A DNA stretch of 64,000 nt, taken from the NCBI GenBank assembly GCA_023459795.1, contig JAEWSP010000001.1, forward strand, positions 1-64,000. Reading direction: 5' to 3'. The notes beneath the pieces are model-generated. The model made no database searches. It was not told where the DNA came from and worked only from the letters and a program-made list of their open reading frames with translations. The translations under genes and the position numbers were made by a program. This stretch comes from Bacillota bacterium. GTDB lineage: Bacteria > Bacillota_I > Bacilli_A > RFN20 > CAG-288. This document shows positions 32,521 to 40,159 of this stretch, piece by piece (the first letter of the stretch is position 1; each line of letters starts with the position of its first letter).

Positions 32521-34416
32521 CTACTGAAGCTCTCTTCCAAGCTGGGCATCGTTGTTATCCGACGTGGAGCAGAAGAGATCGAGGAAATCGATGGCATCAT
32601 TGTAATCAGCGACCCAGCCATCACGGGAGATATCGTACTGGCCCTGCTTACGGGTGTTAAGGAAAGTCTTCCACTCCTGGTTTTCAAGATTGATGGAAAT
32701 TCCCTTAGCGGCAAGATCAGCCTGGATAGCTTCGGCGATAGACTTATGGGTATCGCTCGTGTTGTAGAGATAGACGGAGTTGCTCGGGAAGTCCGTGAAC
32801 TTCTTCGTCTTCTCGTCGTAGGTGTATCCGACTTCCTTGAGCATAGCGACAGCATCGGCAACGTTTCCGGCATGGTCGTCGATATCGAAGTAGCCCTTGC
32901 CGTCCCCGGCAGTTCCGTTCTTGGCAGTGAAGGAATCGGTGCCGTTAGCATCGACGATGCCGTTCGGAACGAAGGAGTTGGCAGGAACCTGGCCCTGCTT
33001 GGTGACATTGTCCGTAATGTTCTTACGGTCGATGAGGAGTCCTAAGGCCTTTCTGACCTTGACTCTCTTCTCTGGGGTATCGGCCTTGGCAGAGAAACGG
33101 CCGGAGTTCATATTGAAGCAAGCATAATAAGTTCCGAGAAGATCATCGATGTGGAGGGATGCGTTGCTTCCATCCTTCTTCGAAGCTTCCCAGGCTTCCA
33201 TGCTAGAGAGCGGGAAGGACTGAACCATATCGCACTGGCCGCTCTTGAAGTTGGTCTCCATGGTCGTATCCTTGTCGGAAAGAAGGAAGTTGATGGTATC
33301 GATAGTATTGTTGGAATTGTCCCAGTAGTTGGCGTTCCGCTCGAACTTGATCACGGAGTCATGCGTCCAGGCAGTGATCTTGTAGGATCCGGAAGTGACG
33401 AAGTTCGGAACCTTAGCCCAGGCACCGGCAGCCTCGTTGGCAGTAACAGCGGACTTCTTCAGGACACTGAAGGACGGGAAGGCAAGGAGAGACTTGAAAT
33501 ACGGAAGGTCATGGGTCAGCTGGATAGAGAACTCGCTGTCGCTCTTCTTGGTAATGGCAAGATGCTGTCCGTAGTTGGTATCGGCACCGCTAGTAGTATC
33601 CTTCTGGGCATCCGAACCGCCGACAACGCCGTCGAAGAGGTAGGAATAGTCTGCAGCGGTTTTTCCGGAAGCAGCACGGTTCCAGGAGAAGATGAAATCA
33701 TCGGCAGTGATTGCAGAACCATCCGAGAACTTAACTCCGTCCTTGAGCTTGAAGGAATAGGTAGCGACACCATTGGCATCCGTAGTGATGACCGGATCCT
33801 CGGCAAGGAGATCCTTCTCCAAAGTCGCAGTCCCGTCATTGTTGCTGTCCCTATAACGATAGAGTCCGGCAAAGAGATGGGCATCGTAAGTAGAGCCTTC
33901 GACAGCGCTGTTGAGGGCCGGATCGATATACTGAGGTTCGGAAGCAAGGCAGGCATTGATGGTATTGCTGTCGGATCCGGTCTTCACGGCATTCATGAAG
34001 AAGAAGTTGCCGAGCGGATTGGTCGGGACCTTCGTAATGGACGGATTCAAAAGATAGGCATTCGTGTAATAGTAGATCGGGCAGACAGAACCGGTTCCCA
34101 TCAGAAGGTCCTCGGCAGCATGCATATCCTTAGAACGAAGGGAAACCTGCTCCGCGCTTTCTCCGGCATCGTCGATCTTGATCATCTTGATCAGTTTGTC
34201 GAAGGAATTGGCCCAGGTCAGATTCTTCTCGCCATCGCCGATTGCGCCATCATGGTTGAGATCAGCAGAATAGATAGCTTCCTTGGAATAATCAAAATAC
34301 TTTGCAGCAGAATCTCCGCTGTTTCCAGAAGCAGACGAATCTGCCTTCTTGCAGCCGGCAAGGCTGATAAGAGAGATGAGAGATAAACCGATAAGACTTA
34401 CTTTCTTGGAATTCAT
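32521..34416 (-). CDS. oppA: Circularly permuted oligopeptide-binding lipoprotein (family 5)
   Basis: 631 residues. Signal with lipobox SLAGC (Cys22). Then an EF-hand-like loop from Asp52 to Glu63 (DLNHDGAIGDGE). Residues ~67-145 read like the C-terminal end of ordinary OppA proteins: FDKLIKMI..., MHAAEDLLM, PIYYYTNAYLLNPSI, and GNFFFMNAV. Only after that comes the usual N-terminal beginning (LASEPQYIDPALNSA at about 160, LKDGVKFSDGSAITADDFIFSWNRA at about 230). The protein ends at VADYNDAIDFLDLF...AQLGRELQ, exactly where a normal OppA would go on into the part now found at the front. The domain content is complete but rotated. It is the receptor for peptide import by OppBCDF and is the last gene of the operon. 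AGGAG lies 9 bases before the ATG. Confidence 0.85.
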   Translation of the reverse strand: MNSKKVSLIGLSLISLISLAGCKKADSSASGNSGDSAAKYFDYSKEAIYSADLNHDGAIGDGEKNLTWANSFDKLIKMIKIDDAGESAEQVSLRSKDMHAAEDLLMGTGSVCPIYYYTNAYLLNPSITKVPTNPLGNFFFMNAVKTGSDSNTINACLASEPQYIDPALNSAVEGSTYDAHLFAGLYRYRDSNNDGTATLEKDLLAEDPVITTDANGVATYSFKLKDGVKFSDGSAITADDFIFSWNRAASGKTAADYSYLFDGVVGGSDAQKDTTSGADTNYGQHLAITKKSDSEFSIQLTHDLPYFKSLLAFPSFSVLKKSAVTANEAAGAWAKVPNFVTSGSYKITAWTHDSVIKFERNANYWDNSNNTIDTINFLLSDKDTTMETNFKSGQCDMVQSFPLSSMEAWEASKKDGSNASLHIDDLLGTYYACFNMNSGRFSAKADTPEKRVKVRKALGLLIDRKNITDNVTKQGQVPANSFVPNGIVDANGTDSFTAKNGTAGDGKGYFDIDDHAGNVADAVAMLKEVGYTYDEKTKKFTDFPSNSVYLYNTSDTHKSIAEAIQADLAAKGISINLENQEWKTFLNTRKQGQYDISRDGWVADYNDAIDFLDLFCSTSDNNDAQLGRELQ

Positions 34417-34452
34417 AATGAATTTCTCCTTTTTTTATTCATCCCTTCAAGT

Positions 34453-34481
34453 CCCGTATACGGGAGAAGCAGGCTTCTCCC
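34453..34481 (-). promoter_or_regulatory. Intercistronic hairpins between oppF and oppA
   Basis: CCCGTATACGGG (34453-34464) is a 12-base palindrome, and GGGAGAAGC (34462-34470) pairs with GCTTCTCCC (34473-34481). They share bases, so only one forms at a time. No T-run follows on the minus strand. A processing or stabilising site that raises oppA message over oppBCDF is plausible. Confidence 0.5.
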
Positions 34482-34501
34482 TCCCCTTTTTTTGAATTTC
34501 C

Positions 34502-35650
34502 TTAGCCCTGAACAGGAACGTCTCCTTTGTTTATCTTTTTTGCAGAACTTTCCGTCTTCTCCGGGGCAAGCATTCCGCCTTTGACGGGCTTGTCTTGCGG
34601 AAGAATACCGGAACTAGAAGAATCAAGATTTCTCATCTCTGACGCCTTCTCCGGATAGAAGCAGGCAACATAATGCCCAGGCTTGGGTTCGATAAGAGGA
34701 GGAATCTCCTGAGCACATCTATCCGTTGCAAACGGACATCTCGTCCTGAACGGGCAGCCGCTAGGAGCATTCAGCGGAGAAGGGATTTCCCCTTGTAATA
34801 CAAAACGCTGATTTGCTCTAGCAACCTTCGGATCAGGAACAGGAATGGCCGATAGCAAGGTAACAGTATAAGGATGCAACGGGTTCTCGAAAATCTCATT
34901 GCTTTCGCAAAGCTCGACAAGCCTTCCCAGGTACATGACCGCAATACGATCGGAGATATGTTTGACCACCAGAAGGTTGTGGGCGACGAAGAGATAGGTA
35001 AGGTTGAACTGCTTCTGCAGATCGTGGAAGGCATTCAGGACCTGTGCCTGGATAGAGACATCGAGAGCCGAAACCGGCTCATCGCAGACGACGAATTCCG
35101 GAGACATCGAGAGCGCTCGGGCAATGCCGATACGCTGCCTCTGGCCGCCGGAGAACTCGTGGGCGTAACGCTGGGACTGCTCGGCGTTCAGACCGACCGC
35201 CTTCATCAGCATCTTTACCTTCTCGTCCCGTTCGTCCTTGGTCTTATAGGCATGGTTGACATCCATCGGTTCGGCGATGATGTCTTCCACCTTCATTCTC
35301 GGATCGAGCGAGGAATACGGATCCTGGAAGACGATGTTTGTCTTCTTCCGGAATTCCTTCAGGTTCTTTTTCGTTACTTCCTCACCGTTGAAGAAGACCT
35401 TTCCGCCGGTCGGCTTGTAGAGCTGGAGGATGGTCCTTCCGGTCGTGGTCTTTCCGCATCCGGATTCTCCGACAAGTCCCAAGGTCTCTCCTCTCTTGAT
35501 ATCGAAGCTGACATCATCGGTCGCCTTCAGAAGCTGTGTCTTGAAGAAGCCGGTACTGATCGGAAAGTATTCCCGTAGATGCTGAACGGAGACAATCACG
35601 TCCTTGGGGACTTCATGGTATTGGTCCTTAGGAAATTCATTTTTCTTCAT
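34502..35650 (-). CDS. oppF: Oligopeptide ABC importer ATPase OppF
   Basis: 382 residues from ATG 35650 (MKKNEFPKDQY), with AGGAG 6 bases upstream; overlaps oppD by 14 bases. Walker A VGESGCGKTTTGR, Q-loop VFQDPYSSLDPR, signature EFSGGQRQRIGIARAL, Walker B FVVCDEPVSALDVS, H-loop VAHNL. The PxxPYT (HPYTVTLLSAIP) and Cys-rich GCPFRTRCPFATDRC tail are family traits and may hold a metal cluster. The last ~60 residues are a low-complexity extension. Works with OppD to power peptide uptake. Confidence 0.94.
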   Translation of the reverse strand: MKKNEFPKDQYHEVPKDVIVSVQHLREYFPISTGFFKTQLLKATDDVSFDIKRGETLGLVGESGCGKTTTGRTILQLYKPTGGKVFFNGEEVTKKNLKEFRKKTNIVFQDPYSSLDPRMKVEDIIAEPMDVNHAYKTKDERDEKVKMLMKAVGLNAEQSQRYAHEFSGGQRQRIGIARALSMSPEFVVCDEPVSALDVSIQAQVLNAFHDLQKQFNLTYLFVAHNLLVVKHISDRIAVMYLGRLVELCESNEIFENPLHPYTVTLLSAIPVPDPKVARANQRFVLQGEIPSPLNAPSGCPFRTRCPFATDRCAQEIPPLIEPKPGHYVACFYPEKASEMRNLDSSSSGILPQDKPVKGGMLAPEKTESSAKKINKGDVPVQG

Positions 35651-36818
35651 GGTTCTCTCCTTTCTGCCCGCTAAGGGCAAGACCTTTGACTAGGCTCTTC
35701 CGGTTCTTATCTTCCGTCTTCTCTTCTGCTTTGTTCCGTTTGGTAGGAAGCTTCAAAGTATCGGTATTTCCTTTGCCTTCCGGAGCGGCTGTCACATCGA
35801 TCTTTCCTTCATCCTGGAGTTCCTTGATGGCATTCCAGCAGCTGACGGAATGGTCTTTGCTTAGCTCGATCTGTTCCGGATAAACATCCGTGCAGATATG
35901 CATGCACTTCGAGCAGCGGGGAGAGAAGGAGCAGCCCTTCGGAAGGTCGAGGAGGTTTACCGGGTTCCCCTTGATCGGCTCCAGTTCCTGATCCTGAAGG
36001 GTAGGGACGGATTTGATCAGTCCCTTCGTATATTCATGTTTCGGATTGTAGAAGATCTCATCTGTGCTTCCGCGTTCGACGATCCTTCCGGCATACATGA
36101 CATCGACTTCATCGGCAATCTGGGCGATAACGCCAAGATCGTGGGTGACGATGATGATGCCCATTCCGAACTTCTTCTGAAGGGACTTCAGCAGGTCGAT
36201 GATCTGGGCCTGGATGGTGACATCCAAAGCAGTCGTCGGTTCATCCGCAATCAGAAGGTCAGGCTTCATGACCAGAGCCATAGCAATCATGACACGCTGG
36301 AGCATTCCTCCGGAGTGCTCGAACGGATACTGCTTCATACGCTTCTCCGGATCGTTGAAGCCGACCAGTTTCAGCATCTCCACGGACTGCTTGTAGGCTT
36401 CCTTCTTCGAAATATCCTTGTTATGGGTACGGATGGCTTCGATCAGCTGGTTTCCGACCGTATAGACCGGATTAAGGCCGGACATAGGATCCTGGAAGAT
36501 GATGGCGATACGGTCGCCTCTGATCTTCCGCATCTCTTTTTCGGAAAGACCGATCAGTTCCTTTCCGCAGAAACGGATGCTTCCGGAATCGATGTGGCCG
36601 TTCTTGTCGAGGATCTGCATGATGGAATAGTTGGAGACGGATTTTCCGGATCCGGATTCTCCGACGATCCCGAGGATTCCTCCTTTCTTAAGGGAAAAGG
36701 AGACACCGTTGACGGCATCCACCTTGCCGGCCATGATATCGAAGGAAACATGCAGGTTCTTGACAACCAGCATCGGTTCCTCTTCCTTCACGTCCTTGGC
36801 ATTCATGTTTTCCGCCAT
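35637..36818 (-). CDS. oppD: Oligopeptide ABC importer ATPase OppD
   Basis: 393 residues. Walker A VGESGSGKSVSN, Q-loop IFQDPMSGLNPVYTVG, signature EHSGGMLQRVMIAMAL, Walker B LLIADEPTTALDVT, H-loop VTHDLGV. The C-terminal Cys set CSFSPRCSKCMHIC is typical of OppD/DppD. A ~55-residue Lys/Glu-rich tail follows and reaches into the start of oppF. AGGAG is properly placed before the ATG at 36818. Partner ATPase of OppF. Confidence 0.95.
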   Translation of the reverse strand: MAENMNAKDVKEEEPMLVVKNLHVSFDIMAGKVDAVNGVSFSLKKGGILGIVGESGSGKSVSNYSIMQILDKNGHIDSGSIRFCGKELIGLSEKEMRKIRGDRIAIIFQDPMSGLNPVYTVGNQLIEAIRTHNKDISKKEAYKQSVEMLKLVGFNDPEKRMKQYPFEHSGGMLQRVMIAMALVMKPDLLIADEPTTALDVTIQAQIIDLLKSLQKKFGMGIIIVTHDLGVIAQIADEVDVMYAGRIVERGSTDEIFYNPKHEYTKGLIKSVPTLQDQELEPIKGNPVNLLDLPKGCSFSPRCSKCMHICTDVYPEQIELSKDHSVSCWNAIKELQDEGKIDVTAAPEGKGNTDTLKLPTKRNKAEEKTEDKNRKSLVKGLALSGQKGENHEEK

Positions 36819-36857
36819 AACCGTTTCTCCTTTTCTTCCGGCACTTGCCGGAAAAGA

Positions 36858-37928
36858 CTATTTTGCAAGCTTCGGATCGAACGAATCCCTAAGTCCGTCT
36901 CCCAACAGGTTAAGAGCAAGGACGATGAGGCAGATGAGGAAGGCAGGGAGCAGGAGCTGATAGAGCTTGTCGCTGTACATGATGGTTCCTTCTGCATCCG
37001 CACATAAGGAGCCTAAGGATGGCATAGGAGCATTGACTCCAAGTCCTAGATAGGAGAGGAAGGATTCCGTGAAGATAGCACTAGGAATCTGCAACGCAGC
37101 ACTGACGATGATGACGGACATGGCATTCGGAAGAAGATGCTTCCGGATGATCCACCATCCTCCGGCACCGCTAGCCTTGGCGGCAAGGACGAAGTCCTCC
37201 TGCTTGAGGGTGAGGACCTGTCCTCTGACAAGACGTGCCATTCCGACCCAGTAGAGAAGACCGAAGACGATGAAGATGGAGATCATTCCTGAGCCTAATG
37301 TTGTCACAAAGGTATTCGTAGAATCCCCTAGGACAATCTTCAGTACGGAAGAGAGAAGGATGATGATGAGAAGATCCGGAATGGAATAAATGACATCGAC
37401 TATCCGCATCATGATCAGGTCGACTTTGCCTCCGAAGTACCCGGAGACTGCACCATAGACGGAACCGATGAGGAGGACGATGATGGAAGCGAAGAAGCCG
37501 ACAGTCAGTGAGACCCTGGCTCCGTAGATGACACGGATGAAGTAGTCTCTGCCGCCGGAATCAGTTCCGAAGATATGAGGAACCAGTTTCGCGCCGTTGG
37601 CAATCAGTTCCTTCTCCGTATTGGACCAGTGGAAAGGGCGGAGGTTGTTGAAGGTGCCATCGCTGACTCCGTAAGTGATTCTAAGCTGCTCGGAATAGGA
37701 ATACGGCCAGAAGATCGGGATGAAGATAACAGCAAGGATCAGAAGGATGACGAAGATTCCAGAGACCATAGCCACCGGGTTCTTGCTGAACCGCTTCATG
37801 GAATCATGGAAGAAAGTAGTCGGTTTACGGAAGACGTTCTGCTTTTCCTTTTCTTCCTTCGAGGAAGGGAGGAAACGGGAATAGTCGATCTGGAGGGAGA
37901 GCGGGTTCTTCTTGAAATTGCCAATCAT
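36858..37928 (-). CDS. oppC: Oligopeptide ABC importer permease OppC
   Basis: 356 residues. A cytoplasmic N-terminus of ~55 residues precedes helix 1 (VAMVSGIFVILLILAVIFIPIFWPY). The extracytoplasmic HIFGTDSGGRDYFIRVIYGARVSL motif and the inner EAA-type loop AAKASGAGGWWIIRKHLLPN are the OppC/DppC hallmarks. Six helices in total. AGGAGG lies 8 bases upstream. Pairs with OppB in the channel. Confidence 0.95.
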   Translation of the reverse strand: MIGNFKKNPLSLQIDYSRFLPSSKEEKEKQNVFRKPTTFFHDSMKRFSKNPVAMVSGIFVILLILAVIFIPIFWPYSYSEQLRITYGVSDGTFNNLRPFHWSNTEKELIANGAKLVPHIFGTDSGGRDYFIRVIYGARVSLTVGFFASIIVLLIGSVYGAVSGYFGGKVDLIMMRIVDVIYSIPDLLIIILLSSVLKIVLGDSTNTFVTTLGSGMISIFIVFGLLYWVGMARLVRGQVLTLKQEDFVLAAKASGAGGWWIIRKHLLPNAMSVIIVSAALQIPSAIFTESFLSYLGLGVNAPMPSLGSLCADAEGTIMYSDKLYQLLLPAFLICLIVLALNLLGDGLRDSFDPKLAK

Positions 37929-37943
37929 GTTCCTGCCTCCTTT

Positions 37944-38867
37944 CTAGTCCAGCTCGACCTTCGGATTAAGGACCTTGTAAAGGATATCGGTAAGGAGGAG
38001 CATGAAGACCATGATGTAGGTGAGGAATACAGTTGTACCCATGATGAGGGGATAATCCCTATTCGTAATAGACTCGACGAATTTCCGGCCGATTCCAGGG
38101 ATGGAGAAGATCTGTTCGACAACGAGGGAGCCAGTGATGATATAAGCGAATTCCGGTCCGACATAAGTCAAGACCGGCGTAAGGGAATTCCGAAGGGCAT
38201 GCTTGAAGAGGACTTTCGAATTGGATAATCCCTTGGCCCGGGCAGTACGGATGTAGTCCTGGTTGAGAACATCCAAAGTAGAGGAACGGGTAAGCCTGGT
38301 GATATAGGCGGCAGGATAGAGCGACAAAGTGACAATCGGAAGAACCAGTCCTCCCGGCTTTGTGCCAAGCGTCGGGAACCACTTGAGGTTGATGGCGAAG
38401 ACGAGAAGAAGGAGGAAGGCGATGACGAAGCTAGGCATAGCGACAGACGCGGTGGATAGGACCATGATCAGTCTGTCGCCCAATTTATTCTGGTGGGTAG
38501 CGGCAAGGGAGCCGAGGAAGACACCGACAACGATGGAAACAAGAAGTGCGATAATACCGATTTCTGCCGAAACCGGGAAAGTCGTCTGGATAATCTCATT
38601 GACCGGCCTTGCATCCTTGATGGAGTAGCCAAAGTTCCAAATCAGGGAATTCTTGAGGTAGTTCAGGTACTGCTGACCGACAGGAAGGTCGAGCCCGTAA
38701 AGCTTGTTGAGCTGGGCAAGGACTTCCGGGGAAGGAGACTTCTCGGAAAGGAAAGGTCCGCCCGGGATTGCCTGCATAGCCCAGAACGTAATCGTGATGA
38801 CGCAGAAAATCGTAACGACCGCCATCAGGATCCGCTTCAGGATATATTTGACAAATTTTCCGTTCAT
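37944..38867 (-). CDS. oppB: Oligopeptide ABC importer permease OppB
   Basis: 307 residues. Typical start KYILKRILMAVVTIFCVITITFWAMQAIPGGPF, then GLDLPVGQQYLNYL, inner loop ARAKGLSNSKVLFKHALRNSLTPV (EAA motif), and the closing FSIPGIGRKFVESITNRDYPLIMG. Six helices. First gene of oppBCDF-oppA; 15 bases separate it from oppC. AAAGGAG lies upstream of the ATG. Confidence 0.95.
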   Translation of the reverse strand: MNGKFVKYILKRILMAVVTIFCVITITFWAMQAIPGGPFLSEKSPSPEVLAQLNKLYGLDLPVGQQYLNYLKNSLIWNFGYSIKDARPVNEIIQTTFPVSAEIGIIALLVSIVVGVFLGSLAATHQNKLGDRLIMVLSTASVAMPSFVIAFLLLLVFAINLKWFPTLGTKPGGLVLPIVTLSLYPAAYITRLTRSSTLDVLNQDYIRTARAKGLSNSKVLFKHALRNSLTPVLTYVGPEFAYIITGSLVVEQIFSIPGIGRKFVESITNRDYPLIMGTTVFLTYIMVFMLLLTDILYKVLNPKVELD

Positions 38868-38969
38868 AAGACTTTCTCCTTTCCTTGAGAAGGGGTGGTA
38901 AAAGCCATCTCTTCCCTTGGTATCCTCGTTTCGGCATCAATGCTGCTGCTTTTAGGGGAAGTGAATACT

Positions 38970-38998
38970 AATTTAGATTTTGGCATAAGCAAGTGCAA
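38970..38998 (-). promoter_or_regulatory. Probable promoter of the opp operon
   Basis: Minus strand TTGCAC, 17 bases, TAAATT, giving a leader of about 95 bases. Confidence 0.6.
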
Positions 38999-39250
38999 GG
39001 GAAGAGCAGGGAATAGAAGAAGACACCCCATGTTAAGCGCTTCCAATTTATATGTTTTTCCACCATAGAAAAGACTTCTGAGGTATTTCCTGTTCTTTTC
39101 CTATAAGAATAGGGTTAAAGAAAATATGAAAATACAGCATTTCTAATTTTCTTATGATATTTCGTAATTTTTCCCATTTAAGAGGAAGAATTAGATATTG
39201 CTTTCTGTAAAAGAAACTATGTTACCGCTTTCTATGATTTTGTACCATAT
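38999..39250. other. AT-rich spacer upstream of opp
   Basis: About 250 bases without an ORF. Contains TTAAGCGCTTCC at 39033-39044, partly matching a catabolite-response element and lying about 35 bases upstream of the opp -35. The remainder is AT-rich with no structure I can name. Confidence 0.35.
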
Positions 39251-39280
39251 AAAAAACTCTCCGCCTCCAGGCAGAGAGTT
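39251..39280 (-). terminator. Terminator behind the CmpB-like gene
   Basis: AACTCTCTGCC pairs with GGCGGAGAGTT (one mismatch) over a TGGA loop on the minus strand, with TTTTTT overlapping and following. Confidence 0.88.
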
Positions 39281-39955
39281 TTAGATTTCCTTTTTCTTAT
39301 TCTGATCCGGAAACTTGGCATTCGGGAAGTGGATGGACATATAGTGGTCGTTGCACTTGTCGTCGATGAGGCGGCCAAGCGGAGTCTTCGGTGGAATCTT
39401 GTCATGTCTTTTCTGGTGCCGGACCATCACCATCAAAGTGAAGATCAGATCCAGGATTACATAGGATCCCACTGCCAGAAGCGTCGCATGGTAGCAAAGA
39501 GCATGGTAAGAAGTATCCAGGAAATAGGGATTGATGACATTGGCAACAAGCGGAATATAGAAGAAGTAGACGGAAACCATGCCTAGTATTCCCCATAGGA
39601 GCATGATCGGAACAGTCGTCTTCCCGCCGATATTGAGAATCCGTCCGGAGTAGTCCCAGCTTTTCGTATGGCAGATCCATCTTTCGAGGCTAGCGACCGT
39701 ATACTCGGCAACTCCGCCAAGAAGAGCGGAGACGAAGTAGACGGCAAACGGGTGGGTCCAGATAAAGGACAGGACGAGGCAGACCAGCACTCCCCCGCAT
39801 CCGTATACGAAATTGAACGGAGTCGTAACGGACCCGTTGGACATCACAAAACGGTGTTCTCGGACAAGGTAGAGAATCGTTTCGTACAGATTCCCGACAA
39901 GCCCCATAAGGAGGTAAATCAGGATCAGATTGTAACCATGATCAAGAAGTGACAT
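39281..39955 (-). CDS. CmpB-type putative ABC transporter membrane protein
   Basis: 224 residues, about five to six helices. Pattern blocks YLLMGLVGNLYETILYLVREHRFVMSNGSVTTPFNFVYGCGG, then EYTVASLERWICHTKSWDYSGRILNIGGKTTVPIMLLWGILG, match the family annotated as putative ABC-transporter type IV (CmpB). Function in general is not established. No ATPase gene is adjacent. The soluble C-terminal tail of ~45 residues is charged. Stands between opp and tRNA-Gly. Confidence 0.75.
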   Translation of the reverse strand: MSLLDHGYNLILIYLLMGLVGNLYETILYLVREHRFVMSNGSVTTPFNFVYGCGGVLVCLVLSFIWTHPFAVYFVSALLGGVAEYTVASLERWICHTKSWDYSGRILNIGGKTTVPIMLLWGILGMVSVYFFYIPLVANVINPYFLDTSYHALCYHATLLAVGSYVILDLIFTLMVMVRHQKRHDKIPPKTPLGRLIDDKCNDHYMSIHFPNAKFPDQNKKKEI

Positions 39956-40000
39956 ACAAGGAAATTATACGCTATAAGAAAGGAAACAAAAAGGAAACGA

Positions 40001-40031
40001 AAAACAAAAAACGCTCCCCTTAGGGGAGCGT
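40001..40031 (-). terminator. Terminator behind tRNA-Gly
   Basis: ACGCTCCCC-TAA-GGGGAGCGT (9 bp) on the minus strand, followed by TTTTTGTTTTT. Confidence 0.94.
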
Positions 40032-40041
40032 GGTTTTCTTT

Positions 40042-40115
40042 TGGAGCGGCCAACGGGAATCGGACCCGCGTCATCTCCTTGGGAAGGAGAGGTTCTGCCA
40101 CTGAATTATGGCCGC
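40042..40115 (-). tRNA. tRNA-Gly (anticodon CCC)
   Basis: Cloverleaf on the minus strand: acceptor GCGGCCA/TGGCCGC, anticodon stem TCTCC/GGAGA with loop TTCCCAA (anticodon CCC), T stem GCGGG/CCCGT. CCA is encoded. Two oddities: the T loop reads TCCGATT, with C in place of the near-universal T55, and D-stem position 10 is A against C25. It reads GGG codons. It stands in the rpo transcript direction, 44 bases behind rpoC. Confidence 0.93.
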
Positions 40116-40119
40116 AGTA

Positions 40120-40151
40120 CCGGAAAGCATTATATCGCAAATGCTTTCCGG
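40120..40151 (-). promoter_or_regulatory. Hairpin between rpoC and tRNA-Gly
   Basis: CCGGAAAGCAT pairs with ATGCTTTCCGG (11-12 bp, ~8-base loop). No T-run follows, so it is rather a message-end or processing hairpin. On the minus strand TATAAT lies in its loop region 13 bases before the tRNA and could give the tRNA its own start. Confidence 0.55.
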
Positions 40152-40159
40152 AGGAATTC

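Noticed and set aside
32182..33045. 287-codon plus-strand frame including the flavodoxin-like start
   Set aside because: Only the first ~30 residues from 32257 look like a protein family; the rest is antisense to oppA and passes through its terminator hairpin. Recorded as a remnant only.
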